Source: Fulvimarina endophytica (lineage in GTDB: Bacteria > Pseudomonadota > Alphaproteobacteria > Rhizobiales > Rhizobiaceae). From it: 64,000 nt of DNA. How positions within the stretch are numbered: the first letter of the stretch is position 1; every line of letters starts with the position of its first letter. The notes under the pieces were generated by a model, which made no database searches, was not told where the DNA came from, and saw nothing but the letters and a program-made list of their open reading frames with translations. The stretch covers positions 124,001-188,000 of the forward strand of contig NZ_QURL01000007.1 in assembly GCF_003403015.1 (NCBI RefSeq), in the 5' to 3' direction. This document shows positions 1 through 8,116 of this stretch, piece after piece. The position numbers and the translations under genes were made by a program.

Positions 1-278
1 CATCTGACGCTCTTTCTCTGCCGTTTAACACGCAGGAGAAGGAATCGCATCCCGATCGTGAACAAACCAAAAACTTTTACGGGATTTGTTTAAAGCTTAT
101 AAAGCGCGGACGGGAACGAAACGTGTCCGCACCTCCTCCTGAGTCCTGTCCGGCCGCCCGGTCGTCGCAGGACGAAACGTGGCGGCGCGCGGGCCTGGAG
201 GACACGCAATTCCTGACGCGCTCCTGCCGCCGAGAGCGACCGGCCCCGAAACCGGGCCTCCTTCCTTTCGCAGGTGCT

Positions 279-1700
279 TCAGCGCGTCTCGAAGGAGAAG
301 ATCTTGCCGGGATTCATGATGTTCGACGGATCGAGCGCCGTTTTGACCGCCCGCATCACGTCGACCGACGCTCCGAGCTCGGCCGAGAGATAGCCGCGCT
401 TGCCCTGGCCCACCCCGTGCTCGCCGGTGCAAGTGCCGTCCATGTCGAGCGCCCGCTCCGCGAGCCGCTTCAGGAAGGCTTCCGCCGCATCGATCTCCGC
501 CGGAACATCCGTGTCGATCAGAAGCGTGACGTGGAAGTTGCCGTCACCCACATGCCCGACCGTGGGCGCGATCAGGCCGGCGGCCTCCGCGTCCATGCGC
601 GTCTCCTCGATGCAGTCGGCAAGACGGGAGATCGGCACGCAGACATCCGTCGCGATCGCCTTGGCCCCGGGTCTCAGCCCGATCGAGGCCCAGTAGAAGT
701 CGTGGCGCGCCTTCCACAGGCGCGAACGCTCCTCGGCCCGGCTCGCGGACCGGAACTCCCCGCCGCCGTTCTCCTCGATGATCACGGCAAAGCTCGCGGC
801 CTGATCGGCAACCGAAGCGGGGCTGCCGTGGAACTCGACGAAGAGGTGCGGCGTCGCCGGCAGATCGAGCTTGGAGTGCCGGTTCGTCGCTTCGATGGAC
901 AGGGCATCGAGCAGTTCGATCCGGGCGACGGGAACACCGATCTGCACGGTCTGGATCACGGCATTGACCGCGCTCACGACATCCGGGAACGGACAGACGC
1001 CGGACAGCACCTGTTCGGGAATGCCATAGAGCTTCAGATTGAGGCGCGTGATGATGCCGAGCGTGCCTTCCGAGCCGACGAGAAGCCGCGTCAGGTCATA
1101 GCCGGCCGCCGTCTTCTTGGCGCGCCGGGCCGTGCGGATCACCGAGCCGTCGGCCATCACCGCGTTAAGCCCGACGACGTTCTCGCGCATGGTGCCGTAT
1201 CGAACCGCATTCGTTCCCGAGGCCCGCGTCGCCGCCATGCCGCCGAGGGATGCGTTGGCCCCGGGGTCGATGGGAAAGAAGAGTCCCGTATCGCGAAGAT
1301 GTTCGTTGAGCGCCTCGCGCGTGACGCCGGGCTCCACGATGCAGTCGAGATCTTCGGGATAGACGGAGACGACCTCGTTCATGCCTGACAGATCGAGCGA
1401 GACGCCACCGAAGGGCGCGTTCACATGGCCCTCGAGCGAGGAGCCGACACCGAAGGGCACGATCGGCATCCCGTGGCGCGCGGCGATCCGCACGAGGGTC
1501 TGCACCTCCGCCTCGCTTCGGGCGAAGAGGACGGCATCCGGCAGCTGGTTAGGAATATAGGTGGTCGTGTGGCTGTGCGCGCGCCTCACGTCTTCGCCGG
1601 TCGCGAGCCGGTCGCCGAAGGTTTCCGAAAGCTCGGCGAGCGCTGCCTGCGTACCGGGCCGGCGCGGCCTGTCTTCCGCCAGAATGTCCGCCAGGGCCAT
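279..1700 (-). CDS. FAD-binding oxidoreductase, D-lactate dehydrogenase (cytochrome) type
   Basis: Predicted flavoprotein that oxidises a D-2-hydroxy acid, most likely D-lactate to pyruvate, passing electrons to the respiratory chain. The 473-aa protein has the usual order of the GlcD/Dld family: a PCMH-type FAD-binding domain over about residues 50-230 (VPFGVGSSLEGH, then VEPGVTREALNEHL and SEGTLGIIT) and a C-terminal FAD-linked oxidase cap with GHVGDGNFH and the closing GEHGVGQGKRGYL and MNPGKIF motifs. Full length for the family. It ends the minus-strand run after aroQ, with 105 bases between them. Glycolate oxidase GlcD is an alternative, but no glcE or glcF lies nearby, which favours a single-subunit D-lactate dehydrogenase. 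The substrate is inferred; the family is clear. Confidence 0.88.
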   Translation of the reverse strand: MALADILAEDRPRRPGTQAALAELSETFGDRLATGEDVRRAHSHTTTYIPNQLPDAVLFARSEAEVQTLVRIAARHGMPIVPFGVGSSLEGHVNAPFGGVSLDLSGMNEVVSVYPEDLDCIVEPGVTREALNEHLRDTGLFFPIDPGANASLGGMAATRASGTNAVRYGTMRENVVGLNAVMADGSVIRTARRAKKTAAGYDLTRLLVGSEGTLGIITRLNLKLYGIPEQVLSGVCPFPDVVSAVNAVIQTVQIGVPVARIELLDALSIEATNRHSKLDLPATPHLFVEFHGSPASVADQAASFAVIIEENGGGEFRSASRAEERSRLWKARHDFYWASIGLRPGAKAIATDVCVPISRLADCIEETRMDAEAAGLIAPTVGHVGDGNFHVTLLIDTDVPAEIDAAEAFLKRLAERALDMDGTCTGEHGVGQGKRGYLSAELGASVDVMRAVKTALDPSNIMNPGKIFSFETR

Positions 1701-1805
1701 CGGTCAACTCTCCAGAACATCAGTTATCGATCGGGATTCTGAACCCTTCGGCATCCATATTGCAAGACCGAAGGCAAAGGCTCGCGCGTGCGCGACAGGA
1801 GCCGA

Positions 1806-2255
1806 TCAGGCGCCGTCCGACGATGCCAGGAGCGAGCAGACCCGGCGCAGGGCGAACTCGTAGCCTTCGACGCCGAACCCCGCGATCACCCCGTCCGCGC
1901 GTGCCGACACATAGGAATGATGCCGGAAGGACTCGCGCTTGTGCACATTGGAGATGTGCACCTCGAAGACGAAACCATCGAAGGCGTTGAGCGCATCGAG
2001 GATGGCGACGGAGGTGTGGGTGAAGGCGGCTGGATTGATGATGATCGCAGCCATGTTCTCCCGCGCCTCGTGGACCCAGTCGATGATCTCGTATTCGCGG
2101 TTCGACTGATAGAACCGGATGGCATGGCCCGCCGAGGCGGCAAGCCGCGAACAGGCCGCTTCCACATCGACAAGGGTCGTATGGCCGTAGATCTCAGGCT
2201 GGCGCTTGCCGAGCAGATTGAGATTGGGGCCGTTGAGGATCATGATCGAGGCCAA
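1806..2255 (-). CDS. aroQ: Type II 3-dehydroquinate dehydratase
   Basis: Third step of the shikimate pathway: trans-dehydration of 3-dehydroquinate to 3-dehydroshikimate in the cytoplasm. The 149-aa length is standard for the dodecameric type II enzyme. The N-terminal [17 protein letters not shown] carries the catalytic Tyr and the Arg of the lid loop; [10 protein letters not shown] and the C-terminal FEVHISN and FRHHSYVS complete the active site. Start at the ATG before [10 protein letters not shown]. The usual Hyphomicrobiales partner accB-accC is not next to it here; the upstream neighbour on the same strand is the CLC transporter, 42 bases away. aroA, a later enzyme of the same pathway, is at about 55 kb. 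Confidence 0.96.
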   Translation of the reverse strand: MASIMILNGPNLNLLGKRQPEIYGHTTLVDVEAACSRLAASAGHAIRFYQSNREYEIIDWVHEARENMAAIIINPAAFTHTSVAILDALNAFDGFVFEVHISNVHKRESFRHHSYVSARADGVIAGFGVEGYEFALRRVCSLLASSDGA

Positions 2256-2297
2256 GACGCCCTCCGCTCGTAATGGGCCGTCCGGGATCGGGCCGGA

Positions 2298-4106
2298 TCA
2301 GCCGTAATGGTTCTGGACGACGGCCTGCGCGATTTCCTCGCGGGCGATGATGCCGACGATGTTGCGGGCACGCGGGATGCCGGAGGTCGCGCCGACGACG
2401 ATCGCGGTCGAGCGGCTGCGCCGGTTCATCCGCGTGATGACCGTATTGAGGTTGTCGGTCGGCGAGACGATCGTGAAATCGGCCTGGGCGATTTCCGCGA
2501 GGGTCTGGGACGCGAAGCGGTCCGGCCTGTAGGGGACGGTGCCGAAGCGAACGAAGCCGGTGATGCGCTCGCCGTCCGCCACGATGACGCGGGTCTTGTC
2601 GACCTCGACGACCTTCAGCGCATCGGTGACGAGCATGTCCTGCTGCAGCACCGCGACATTCGTCGCCATCACCTCGCTCGCCCTTTCGACGAGGAACATG
2701 TTGGTCGTGCGATCCGTCGGGATCGGGCGGCCGCGCGCCCGCAGCTTGATGGTGTAGATGTCGGACACGATGAGCGCGCGCCGGGTTCCGATCGCGATCG
2801 CGACCGCGAGGACCAGCGGCAGGATGATCTCGTAGTCGCGCGTCATCTCGAAGATCATGACGATGGCGGTCATCGCCGCACTCGTCGCGCCGCCCACCAT
2901 CGCGCCCATGCCGATGATCGCGAAGGTCTCGACGGAGAGGCCGCTACCCGGCAGCGCCATCATGCCGAGAACGCCGATCGCTCCGCCGAGGGTCGCGCCC
3001 ATGAAGAGGCTCGGCGAGAAGACCCCGCCCGACGCGCCCGAGCCGAGCGAGACGCAGGTCGCCAGAAGCTTGGCCGCGAACAGCATCAGGAGAAGCGCGA
3101 CCGAGAGGATGCCGCCCGAGATCACGTCCTGGATCGTCGCATAGCCGACGCCCATCACCTGATAATGGCCGGTGGCAAGGAAGAACATGTAGCCGGACAG
3201 GCCGACGAAGCCCATGCCGAGCGCGTTCTGGAGATAGGGGTTGAGCGAGGACTTCTCGAAGACGTCCTCGGAAAAGGCGAGGCACTTCACGAAGGCCCAG
3301 GCGGCAAAACCGATGACGACGCCGAGAAGCGATGCGAGGAGCAACTCCCAGCCGTTCACCACCTGGTCCGGCAGGCCGATCACCGAGACCATGAAGGCCG
3401 ATTCGACGCCCATCACCAGCCGGTAGACATAGGTCGAGGTCGCCGTCGCCACGACCACGGGCAGGAATGTGCGCGTCGAAACCTCCGGCAGGAGGACTTC
3501 GGACGCGAACAGCACGCCGCCGAGGGGCGTGTTGAAGGTGGCCGCGATACCGGCGCCGGCGCCGGCGGACAGGAGCGTGATCTTCTGGGGCCGCACGAGC
3601 TTCAGGCGCCGGGCGAATGTCGACCCGAAGGATGCCCCGATCTGGATGATCGGCCCCTCGCGGCCGACCGAGGCACCGGTGCCGATCGAGATCGCGGAGG
3701 CGAGGGATTTCACCACCGCGACGACGCCGCGCACATTGCCCTGCTGGTGATAGATCGCGAACATCACCTCCGGAACGCCATGCCCCTTGGCCTCCGGTGC
3801 GAAGTTCCGCACCAGCCAGACGACGATCAGGCCGCCGAGAACCGGAACGAGGATGATTCCCGCCCCCCAGGCGCTCGGCGGGCCGTAGGCGAGCGGGTCC
3901 ATATGGAAGGAGAAGATGCCGTAGAAGGCGAGATTCGAGATGAAGGCGATGAGATATTTGAAGACGATGGCGCCGAGGCCCGCCACCACGCCGACGACCA
4001 GCGCCAGCACCAGAAGGATCGCAAGGCCGACCTCGCGTTCCGCCGGCTCCTCCCGGGCCTCGCCGTCTGTCGAACTCGGCGAAGGGGGAGCGATTGTAGC
4101 GGACAT
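2298..4106 (-). CDS. CLC-family chloride channel or Cl-/H+ antiporter with CBS domains
   Basis: 602-aa inner-membrane anion transporter. The first 450 or so residues hold the CLC fold: the first selectivity loop reads GHGVPEV rather than the GSGIP of E. coli ClcA, the second is GREGP with the gating glutamate, and the third is GGVFSPS. A glutamate in FASEVLLPEV sits about where the internal proton glutamate of exchangers lies, so Cl-/H+ exchange is plausible but inferred. After the membrane part, about residues 470-600 form a cytoplasmic CBS pair (MATNVAVLQQDMLVTDAL and a second copy near the C-terminus), which in this family binds nucleotides. Roughly 11 hydrophobic segments are visible. Upstream, about 215 bases hold no gene. 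Confidence 0.93.
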   Translation of the reverse strand: MSATIAPPSPSSTDGEAREEPAEREVGLAILLVLALVVGVVAGLGAIVFKYLIAFISNLAFYGIFSFHMDPLAYGPPSAWGAGIILVPVLGGLIVVWLVRNFAPEAKGHGVPEVMFAIYHQQGNVRGVVAVVKSLASAISIGTGASVGREGPIIQIGASFGSTFARRLKLVRPQKITLLSAGAGAGIAATFNTPLGGVLFASEVLLPEVSTRTFLPVVVATATSTYVYRLVMGVESAFMVSVIGLPDQVVNGWELLLASLLGVVIGFAAWAFVKCLAFSEDVFEKSSLNPYLQNALGMGFVGLSGYMFFLATGHYQVMGVGYATIQDVISGGILSVALLLMLFAAKLLATCVSLGSGASGGVFSPSLFMGATLGGAIGVLGMMALPGSGLSVETFAIIGMGAMVGGATSAAMTAIVMIFEMTRDYEIILPLVLAVAIAIGTRRALIVSDIYTIKLRARGRPIPTDRTTNMFLVERASEVMATNVAVLQQDMLVTDALKVVEVDKTRVIVADGERITGFVRFGTVPYRPDRFASQTLAEIAQADFTIVSPTDNLNTVITRMNRRSRSTAIVVGATSGIPRARNIVGIIAREEIAQAVVQNHYG

Positions 4107-4321
4107 ATGCGTTGACCTGACGGCTGACGTGACTGCGGCAAGAAGGTGACGTTCCGTCCTTTAGCGCCCCTCTCCGAGCTTCGCAAACCGAAGCTCAGGA
4201 TGCTTTTCTCAACGGCGGTCATCGGGTCTCGGAGCGACGGCGAGGGACATGGCGTGGATGGAGCGCGGCCAGCCACGATCCAGAGATCGATGGAGCCGCA
4301 AGGGGGTATGTGCCCTCGGCG

Positions 4322-4606
4322 TCAGCGCCTGGTCGTAATCGAACCGGGCTTCGAACCGGCCACACGAAGCGTGAGTTCGGCGTCATGGGCCCCATCGGGG
4401 ACCGTTCGTCCGTCATAGGACGCAACGCCCATGGAGAGCGCGAAGCAGGCGAGTTCCACGGTCTTTGGAATCTCGATGTCCTTTCCGCCCCGGGCGCCCT
4501 TCTCGTAGTATTGAATGACCCGCTTCTTGAGACCGAGCCGGTCCGCGGCATCCTTCTGCTTCAGTCCGAGGCTCTTGCGCCATGCCTTGAAGGCGTCGGG
4601 TGTCAT
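4322..4606 (-). CDS. Small XRE-family helix-turn-helix regulator
   Basis: 94-aa protein with an XRE-type helix-turn-helix over about residues 4-60 (AWRKSLGLKQKDAADRLGL, then RVIQYYEKG) and no recognisable effector domain. I start it at the ATG before TPDAFKAWRK, because the upstream part of the open frame is low-complexity Arg/Ser and unlike a protein. Such short single-domain regulators are common in Hyphomicrobiales chromosomes and often act on their own promoter. The 374 bases upstream carry two pairs of GTGCACC-type repeats (4794-4842), a candidate operator. There is no toxin-like partner, so an antitoxin role is not supported. The target is unknown. Confidence 0.75.
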   Translation of the reverse strand: MTPDAFKAWRKSLGLKQKDAADRLGLKKRVIQYYEKGARGGKDIEIPKTVELACFALSMGVASYDGRTVPDGAHDAELTLRVAGSKPGSITTRR

Positions 4607-4793
4607 GACCGGCTCCGTATCTGCGGCGCTTGCGGATCTGGAACAGCTCCATGAACCGCACGCAATGCTGTTGGCCCGGCCCATCCGGCCTGTCAACGGC
4701 GACGATCGCCGAACCGTTCGGCTTCGGGATAGGCGCAAGCCGTCATCCGCCCGCAATGTCGAACGCTTACGATCGTTGGAAGAACACGAAAAT

Positions 4794-4842
4794 GTGCACC
4801 TCGTGCACCTAAACTTTGAAAGTCGGGCGCACCATGTGCACC
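4794..4842. promoter_or_regulatory. Two phased pairs of GTGCACC repeats, candidate operator
   Basis: Four copies of a heptamer: GTGCACC at 4794 and 4803, GCGCACC at 4827, GTGCACC at 4836. Both pairs are spaced exactly 9 bases, and the pairs are 33 bases apart, about three helical turns. GTGCAC is itself palindromic. They lie in the 374-base gap (4607-4980) between the XRE gene on the minus strand and a possible small gene on the plus strand, which is where a shared operator would sit. That the XRE protein binds here is inference. I see nothing else definite in the gap. Confidence 0.45.
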
Positions 4843-4980
4843 TTACAGCATGACAACACCATGCCTCGCCGGAAGCCTCGACGACTGCGCAAACGGAATT
4901 TCATCGCGACATCCTTCCGTAATGTTCAGTAAGGTTTCTCAAGGTAACCTGCGAGACCATCTTGGACAGGGAGGAATGAA

Positions 4981-5133
4981 ATGCTTGCCGATATCATCGT
5001 TGCCCGCTCGTCCTACGGCGGAGAACGCGGGCGCCATGACATGCACCAGCACGCCATGGTGCATTACGGGTTCCGCCGTTCGCTGAAGCGGCTCCTGATG
5101 CGCCTCTCGCTCATCAGGACGCGCGCCTCCTGA
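4981..5133 (+). CDS. Possible 50-aa basic protein
   Basis: Short frame MLADIIVARSSYGGER followed by a His-rich stretch (MHQHAMVHYG) and a basic tail (RRSLKRLLMRLSLIRTRAS). The main support is a good Shine-Dalgarno sequence, GGGAGGA, six bases before the ATG, and its own space between the repeat-bearing region and the phasin terminator. An overlapping ATG at 4976 in another frame also reads 36 codons to a stop, which weakens the case. I do not recognise a family. Cationic C-terminus; no signal peptide. It could be a small regulatory or membrane-associated peptide, or not a gene. Confidence 0.4.
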   Translation: MLADIIVARSSYGGERGRHDMHQHAMVHYGFRRSLKRLLMRLSLIRTRAS

Positions 5134-5216
5134 CAGCCCGCCGGGTTGCGGCGGCGACGGATCGCCGAGCCGAAGCAGAATTCCGCCGGACCAGCCGCTC
5201 GCGGCGCCACACGAAC

Positions 5217-5250
5217 AAAAAAGGCCCCCGTCACCTTCGTGACGGAGGCC
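5217..5250 (-). terminator. Rho-independent terminator after the phasin gene
   Basis: On the minus strand a 12-bp stem (one mismatch, 5223-5234 with 5239-5250) around a four-base loop is followed by six T residues. It lies about 90 bases beyond the stop codon of the phasin gene and fits a terminator in that direction only, since the plus-strand side has no T run. Confidence 0.85.
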
Positions 5251-5337
5251 CTTCATCTCGATAACGCCGAGGGATTTTTCCCTCGCAACTCCGCCCGCCG
5301 GACCCGGCCATGATCGGCCGGGCTGGCAGATGGGATA

Positions 5338-5748
5338 TCAGTTGGCCTTCGCGGCGCTGGTGGCCTTGTCGGCAGCTGCCTCGGCCTTGCGCACGGTCTT
5401 TTCAGCGGTGGCCTCGCCGGTCGCGACGGCCATGCTGGCGTTCGACTCGAGCGGACGATAGGCCTCCTTGGCGGTATCGGCGTAGATCTCGCCGATCTTC
5501 GTCGCCTGGGCGACCCAGTCCTGATAGGCCGACTTCGCGAATTCGGTCTGCACTTCCAGCGTCTTGTCGAAGGACTTCGACTGCATCAGACGCTCGAAAT
5601 ACGAAGCCTGATGCTCGTAGGCGCGCTTGGTGTAGTCCTGGGTCTCGGCAGCGATCTGCTGCATGCCCTTGGTCATGACGGCGAAGGACTTCATCGAGTT
5701 GTCCATCGCTTCCTTGGTGATCTTGCTGGCGTCGTCATACATGTTCAT
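5338..5748 (-). CDS. Phasin family protein
   Basis: 136-aa protein expected to coat polyhydroxyalkanoate granules or to act as a related amphipathic stress protein. The whole sequence is predicted helical and amphipathic: MNMYDDASKITKEAMDNS, then a central coiled region (YTKRAYEHQASYFERLM, EFAKSAYQDWVAQATKIGEIY) and an Ala/Lys-rich tail (AEAAADKATSAAKAN) typical of phasin-2 family members. I start at 5748, where GAGGA stands eight bases before the ATG; an upstream ATG at 5763 in the same frame is less likely. Monocistronic: its own terminator follows and 380 bases of non-coding DNA precede it, with a TGCA-type inverted repeat at 5857-5869. No PHA synthase or depolymerase is in the window. Confidence 0.9.
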   Translation of the reverse strand: MNMYDDASKITKEAMDNSMKSFAVMTKGMQQIAAETQDYTKRAYEHQASYFERLMQSKSFDKTLEVQTEFAKSAYQDWVAQATKIGEIYADTAKEAYRPLESNASMAVATGEATAEKTVRKAEAAADKATSAAKAN

Positions 5749-5856
5749 GAGATCGATCCTCATTGGCGTTGCGTGTCTGGCAGCCCGGAAATCGTGTTTC
5801 CGAAGGCATCCCGACGGTCGCCGCCGCAATGCCCGTTTGCTATGCACCAATTTATA

Positions 5857-5869
5857 TTGCACTGCACAA
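5857..5869 (-). promoter_or_regulatory. TGCA-N-TGCA motif upstream of phasin, candidate PhaR-type site
   Basis: TTGCACTGCACAA, an interrupted palindrome of two TGCA halves, followed two bases later by a further TTGCAA. It is centred 115 bases upstream of the phasin start codon. PhaR regulators of alphaproteobacteria bind TGC-rich inverted repeats at phasin promoters and are released by PHA, so a PhaR site is a fair inference. The identical 13-mer, in inverse orientation, occurs before the Old Yellow Enzyme gene at 29813-29825. The rest of the 380-base gap 5749-6128 shows nothing else I can name. Confidence 0.5.
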
Positions 5870-6128
5870 AATTGCAAGATGTCGCGGCATGAAATGCCCG
5901 CTAAACGGGCTGGAGCGCACGCGAAAGCGCGCCTAGTCAGGCATCTTGGCCAACCCCTCGAATGATCACGATCCCATGAAGGGTTCGGCAACCATAAACG
6001 AGTTGGTAAGCTCGTAACTCTAACCTCGGGGATAACGAGCCGGCTGTTCGCATCGGCCTCCCCGCACGGCGTTCCTGCGGGGCCGGGAGCGAAGAGCCCA
6101 GACAGTCTTCAAGACCAAGGGTTTTGGC

Positions 6129-7595
6129 GTGAGAGTGATCTTCAGTTTGCGTAACGTGTTCGGCCTTGCCCGAACCCTCGGAATCGCGGCGGTCGGTGCC
6201 GGAATCGTGCTGTCTTCCCCCGCGACGGCCAATGCGAATTCCCGCTATGCCGGTTTCGTGATCGATGCCAATAACGGTCAGGTCCTCTACGAGGATCAGG
6301 CCGACGAATATCGCTATCCCGCGTCCCTCACCAAGATGATGACGCTCTACCTGACCTTCGACGCCCTCTCGAAGAAGCGCATCTCCCTCGGCGACAAGAT
6401 GCCCGTCTCGCGCTATGCGGCCGGACGTCCGCCGACGAAGGTCGGCGTTCCGGCCGGCGGCTTTCTGAAGGTCGAGGAGGCGATCTACGCTCTCGTTACG
6501 AAATCCGCCAACGACGCCTCGGTCACGCTCGCCGAATATCTCGGTGGTTCCGAGCGTGAATTCGCCGAGATGATGACGCGGACCGCGCACAAGCTCGGAA
6601 TGGCCCACACGACCTATCGCAACGCCAACGGCCTGCCGGACAACGGCCAGCGCACCACCGCGCGCGATCAGGCCAAGCTCGGCATCGCGCTTCGCGAGCA
6701 CTTCCCGCAATACTACAAATATTTCTCGACCCGGTCCTACGATTTCCGCGGCACGCGCCTCGGCAATCACAACCGGGTCCTCGGCCGCATGGACGGCGTC
6801 GACGGGATCAAGACCGGCTACATCAACGCCTCGGGCTTCAACCTCGTCACCTCGATCAAGAAGGACGGCAAGAGCCTCGTCGCCGTCGTCATGGGCGGTC
6901 GCTCGGGCCGGTCGCGCGACGACCACATGGTCGACCTTCTGAAGCGCACCCTGCCGCTGGCGACCCGCCGCGACGAAGGCGCCCTGATCGCCGCCCGTCC
7001 GAACACCGGTGCAGGCCTCGCGGTCGCAGCCCTCACGGGCCTTCCCGAGAGAGGCCCGGTTCCGGACACGCGTCCCGGCCAGCTCCTTTCGGCGGACGAG
7101 CGGATCGCCGCGGCCTACGCCACATCCGGCGCGCTGGTCGCCGATGCTCTTCCCCAGCCCTCCTCGCGCCCGGTCCGCGGTCGCCAGGCTCTCGCGGCAG
7201 CACTCGTCGGCGATACCGGCACGCAGCAGCTGATGCTTCCGACCGCGTCGACCAACGCCCTCGCCGCGCCGGTGCCCGGCAATCGCACCGTCGATCCGAC
7301 CTTCACCGGCGGGATCGGCTCGAGAGCCGCGCTCGCGGCGGCGCCCTCTTCGCCCTGGGTGGTGCAGATCGCGGCCACGCCGGACCAGGCGCTCGCAAAC
7401 CAGATGCTGGCCGATGCCAAGCGCAAGGCCGGCGCCGCCCTCGCCTCCGCCCAGCCCTTCACCGAGCCGGTCGGCCAGGGTGGGCAGACGCTCCACCGGG
7501 CCCGCTTCGCAGGCTTCGGGTCAAAGGACGAAGCCTGGAGCGCCTGCGCCGCCCTGAAACGCGCCGACTATGCCTGCTATGCCGTCGCCCGCTGA
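6129..7595 (+). CDS. D-alanyl-D-alanine carboxypeptidase (S11) with C-terminal SPOR domain
   Basis: Low-molecular-weight penicillin-binding protein that trims the terminal D-Ala of peptidoglycan stem peptides in the periplasm. 488 aa, GTG start. An N-terminal signal peptide (about residues 1-37) ends near ATANANS. The serine-peptidase triad motifs are all present: SLTK at 66-69, SAN at 126-128 and KTG at 228-230. A Pro/Ala-rich linker leads to a C-terminal SPOR-like domain (about 408-488, starting WVVQIAATPDQ), which binds denuded glycan at the septum. This arrangement is common in Hyphomicrobiales in place of the DacC amphipathic anchor. Stands alone between the phasin and a small unknown gene. 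Confidence 0.94.
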   Translation: MRVIFSLRNVFGLARTLGIAAVGAGIVLSSPATANANSRYAGFVIDANNGQVLYEDQADEYRYPASLTKMMTLYLTFDALSKKRISLGDKMPVSRYAAGRPPTKVGVPAGGFLKVEEAIYALVTKSANDASVTLAEYLGGSEREFAEMMTRTAHKLGMAHTTYRNANGLPDNGQRTTARDQAKLGIALREHFPQYYKYFSTRSYDFRGTRLGNHNRVLGRMDGVDGIKTGYINASGFNLVTSIKKDGKSLVAVVMGGRSGRSRDDHMVDLLKRTLPLATRRDEGALIAARPNTGAGLAVAALTGLPERGPVPDTRPGQLLSADERIAAAYATSGALVADALPQPSSRPVRGRQALAAALVGDTGTQQLMLPTASTNALAAPVPGNRTVDPTFTGGIGSRAALAAAPSSPWVVQIAATPDQALANQMLADAKRKAGAALASAQPFTEPVGQGGQTLHRARFAGFGSKDEAWSACAALKRADYACYAVAR

Positions 7596-7671
7596 TCCGT
7601 CAGCGATCTTGCCGAACCCGACACCTCTCCCAACCGCCCCGGTTCCTGCATTCGGAAGGGAATTCCGCCCC

Positions 7672-7920
7672 ATGTCTCTCGACCAAACCGTCTCTCCCTT
7701 CACGTCGACCAAGCGGGCGGGAAGCGTTCAGGCCCTCGGCGAATTGCGCGAGCTCAAATCGCTCCGCTCGCGGCTCCACCCCAAGGAACTCGTCGATCTC
7801 CTCCTCAGCCACGGCGCCCGCGCATGGCGCTCGTCCCAGCCCGTCGCGCGGCCCCGCGTGAAAGTGACGGGGATCGGGGGAACTCACGCGGTCAGGCTGA
7901 AGTTCGGACGGACCTACTGA
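7672..7920 (+). CDS. Hypothetical 82-aa basic protein
   Basis: I do not recognise a family. The start chosen is the ATG before SLDQTVSPFTSTKRAG, with a GAAGGG 11 bases upstream; the frame could be extended to 7570, inside the end of the carboxypeptidase gene. Mostly helical in look (ALGELRELKSLRSRLHPKELVDLLL), with a basic C-terminal half. Reality is supported by a strong intrinsic terminator 47 bases after the stop and by placement 76 bases behind the carboxypeptidase gene on the same strand. No signal peptide or membrane segment. Confidence 0.55.
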   Translation: MSLDQTVSPFTSTKRAGSVQALGELRELKSLRSRLHPKELVDLLLSHGARAWRSSQPVARPRVKVTGIGGTHAVRLKFGRTY

Positions 7921-7966
7921 AAGCTGCCGGATCGAAATCGCCGGACGGCGAGTCCGTTCAGCACCA

Positions 7967-7993
7967 AAAACGGGCGCCGAGTGCGCCCGTTTT
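7967..7993. terminator. Bidirectional intrinsic terminator
   Basis: Perfect 8-bp GC stem (7970-7977 with 7983-7990) around a five-base loop, flanked by A residues on the left and T residues on the right, so it can stop transcription from both sides. It separates the plus-strand small gene ending at 7920 from parC, which ends at 8117 on the minus strand. Confidence 0.85.
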
Positions 7994-8116
7994 CGTTTGG
8001 AGACGTGGGTGAGACCGACGAAGCCAAGGCTGCCCGCAGCCTTGCGGATGCGCTGATTTCACCAGACGCCCGATAATCCGGTCGACGCGTCCAGCCAGAT
8101 CCGCCGCGAGCGACCG

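Noticed and set aside
1..278. A gene in the first 278 bases
   Set aside because: Frames there are short or shadows; the AT-rich stretch at about 60-110 may be a promoter for a gene outside the window, but this cannot be shown from the sequence given.
2307..4115. 602-codon plus-strand frame opposite the CLC gene
   Set aside because: Composition is His/Asp/Arg-rich with no recognisable motif, while the minus strand encodes an unmistakable CLC protein.
4322..5133. Toxin-antitoxin or prophage remnant around the XRE gene
   Set aside because: No toxin-like, integrase or phage gene is nearby and base composition matches the neighbours.
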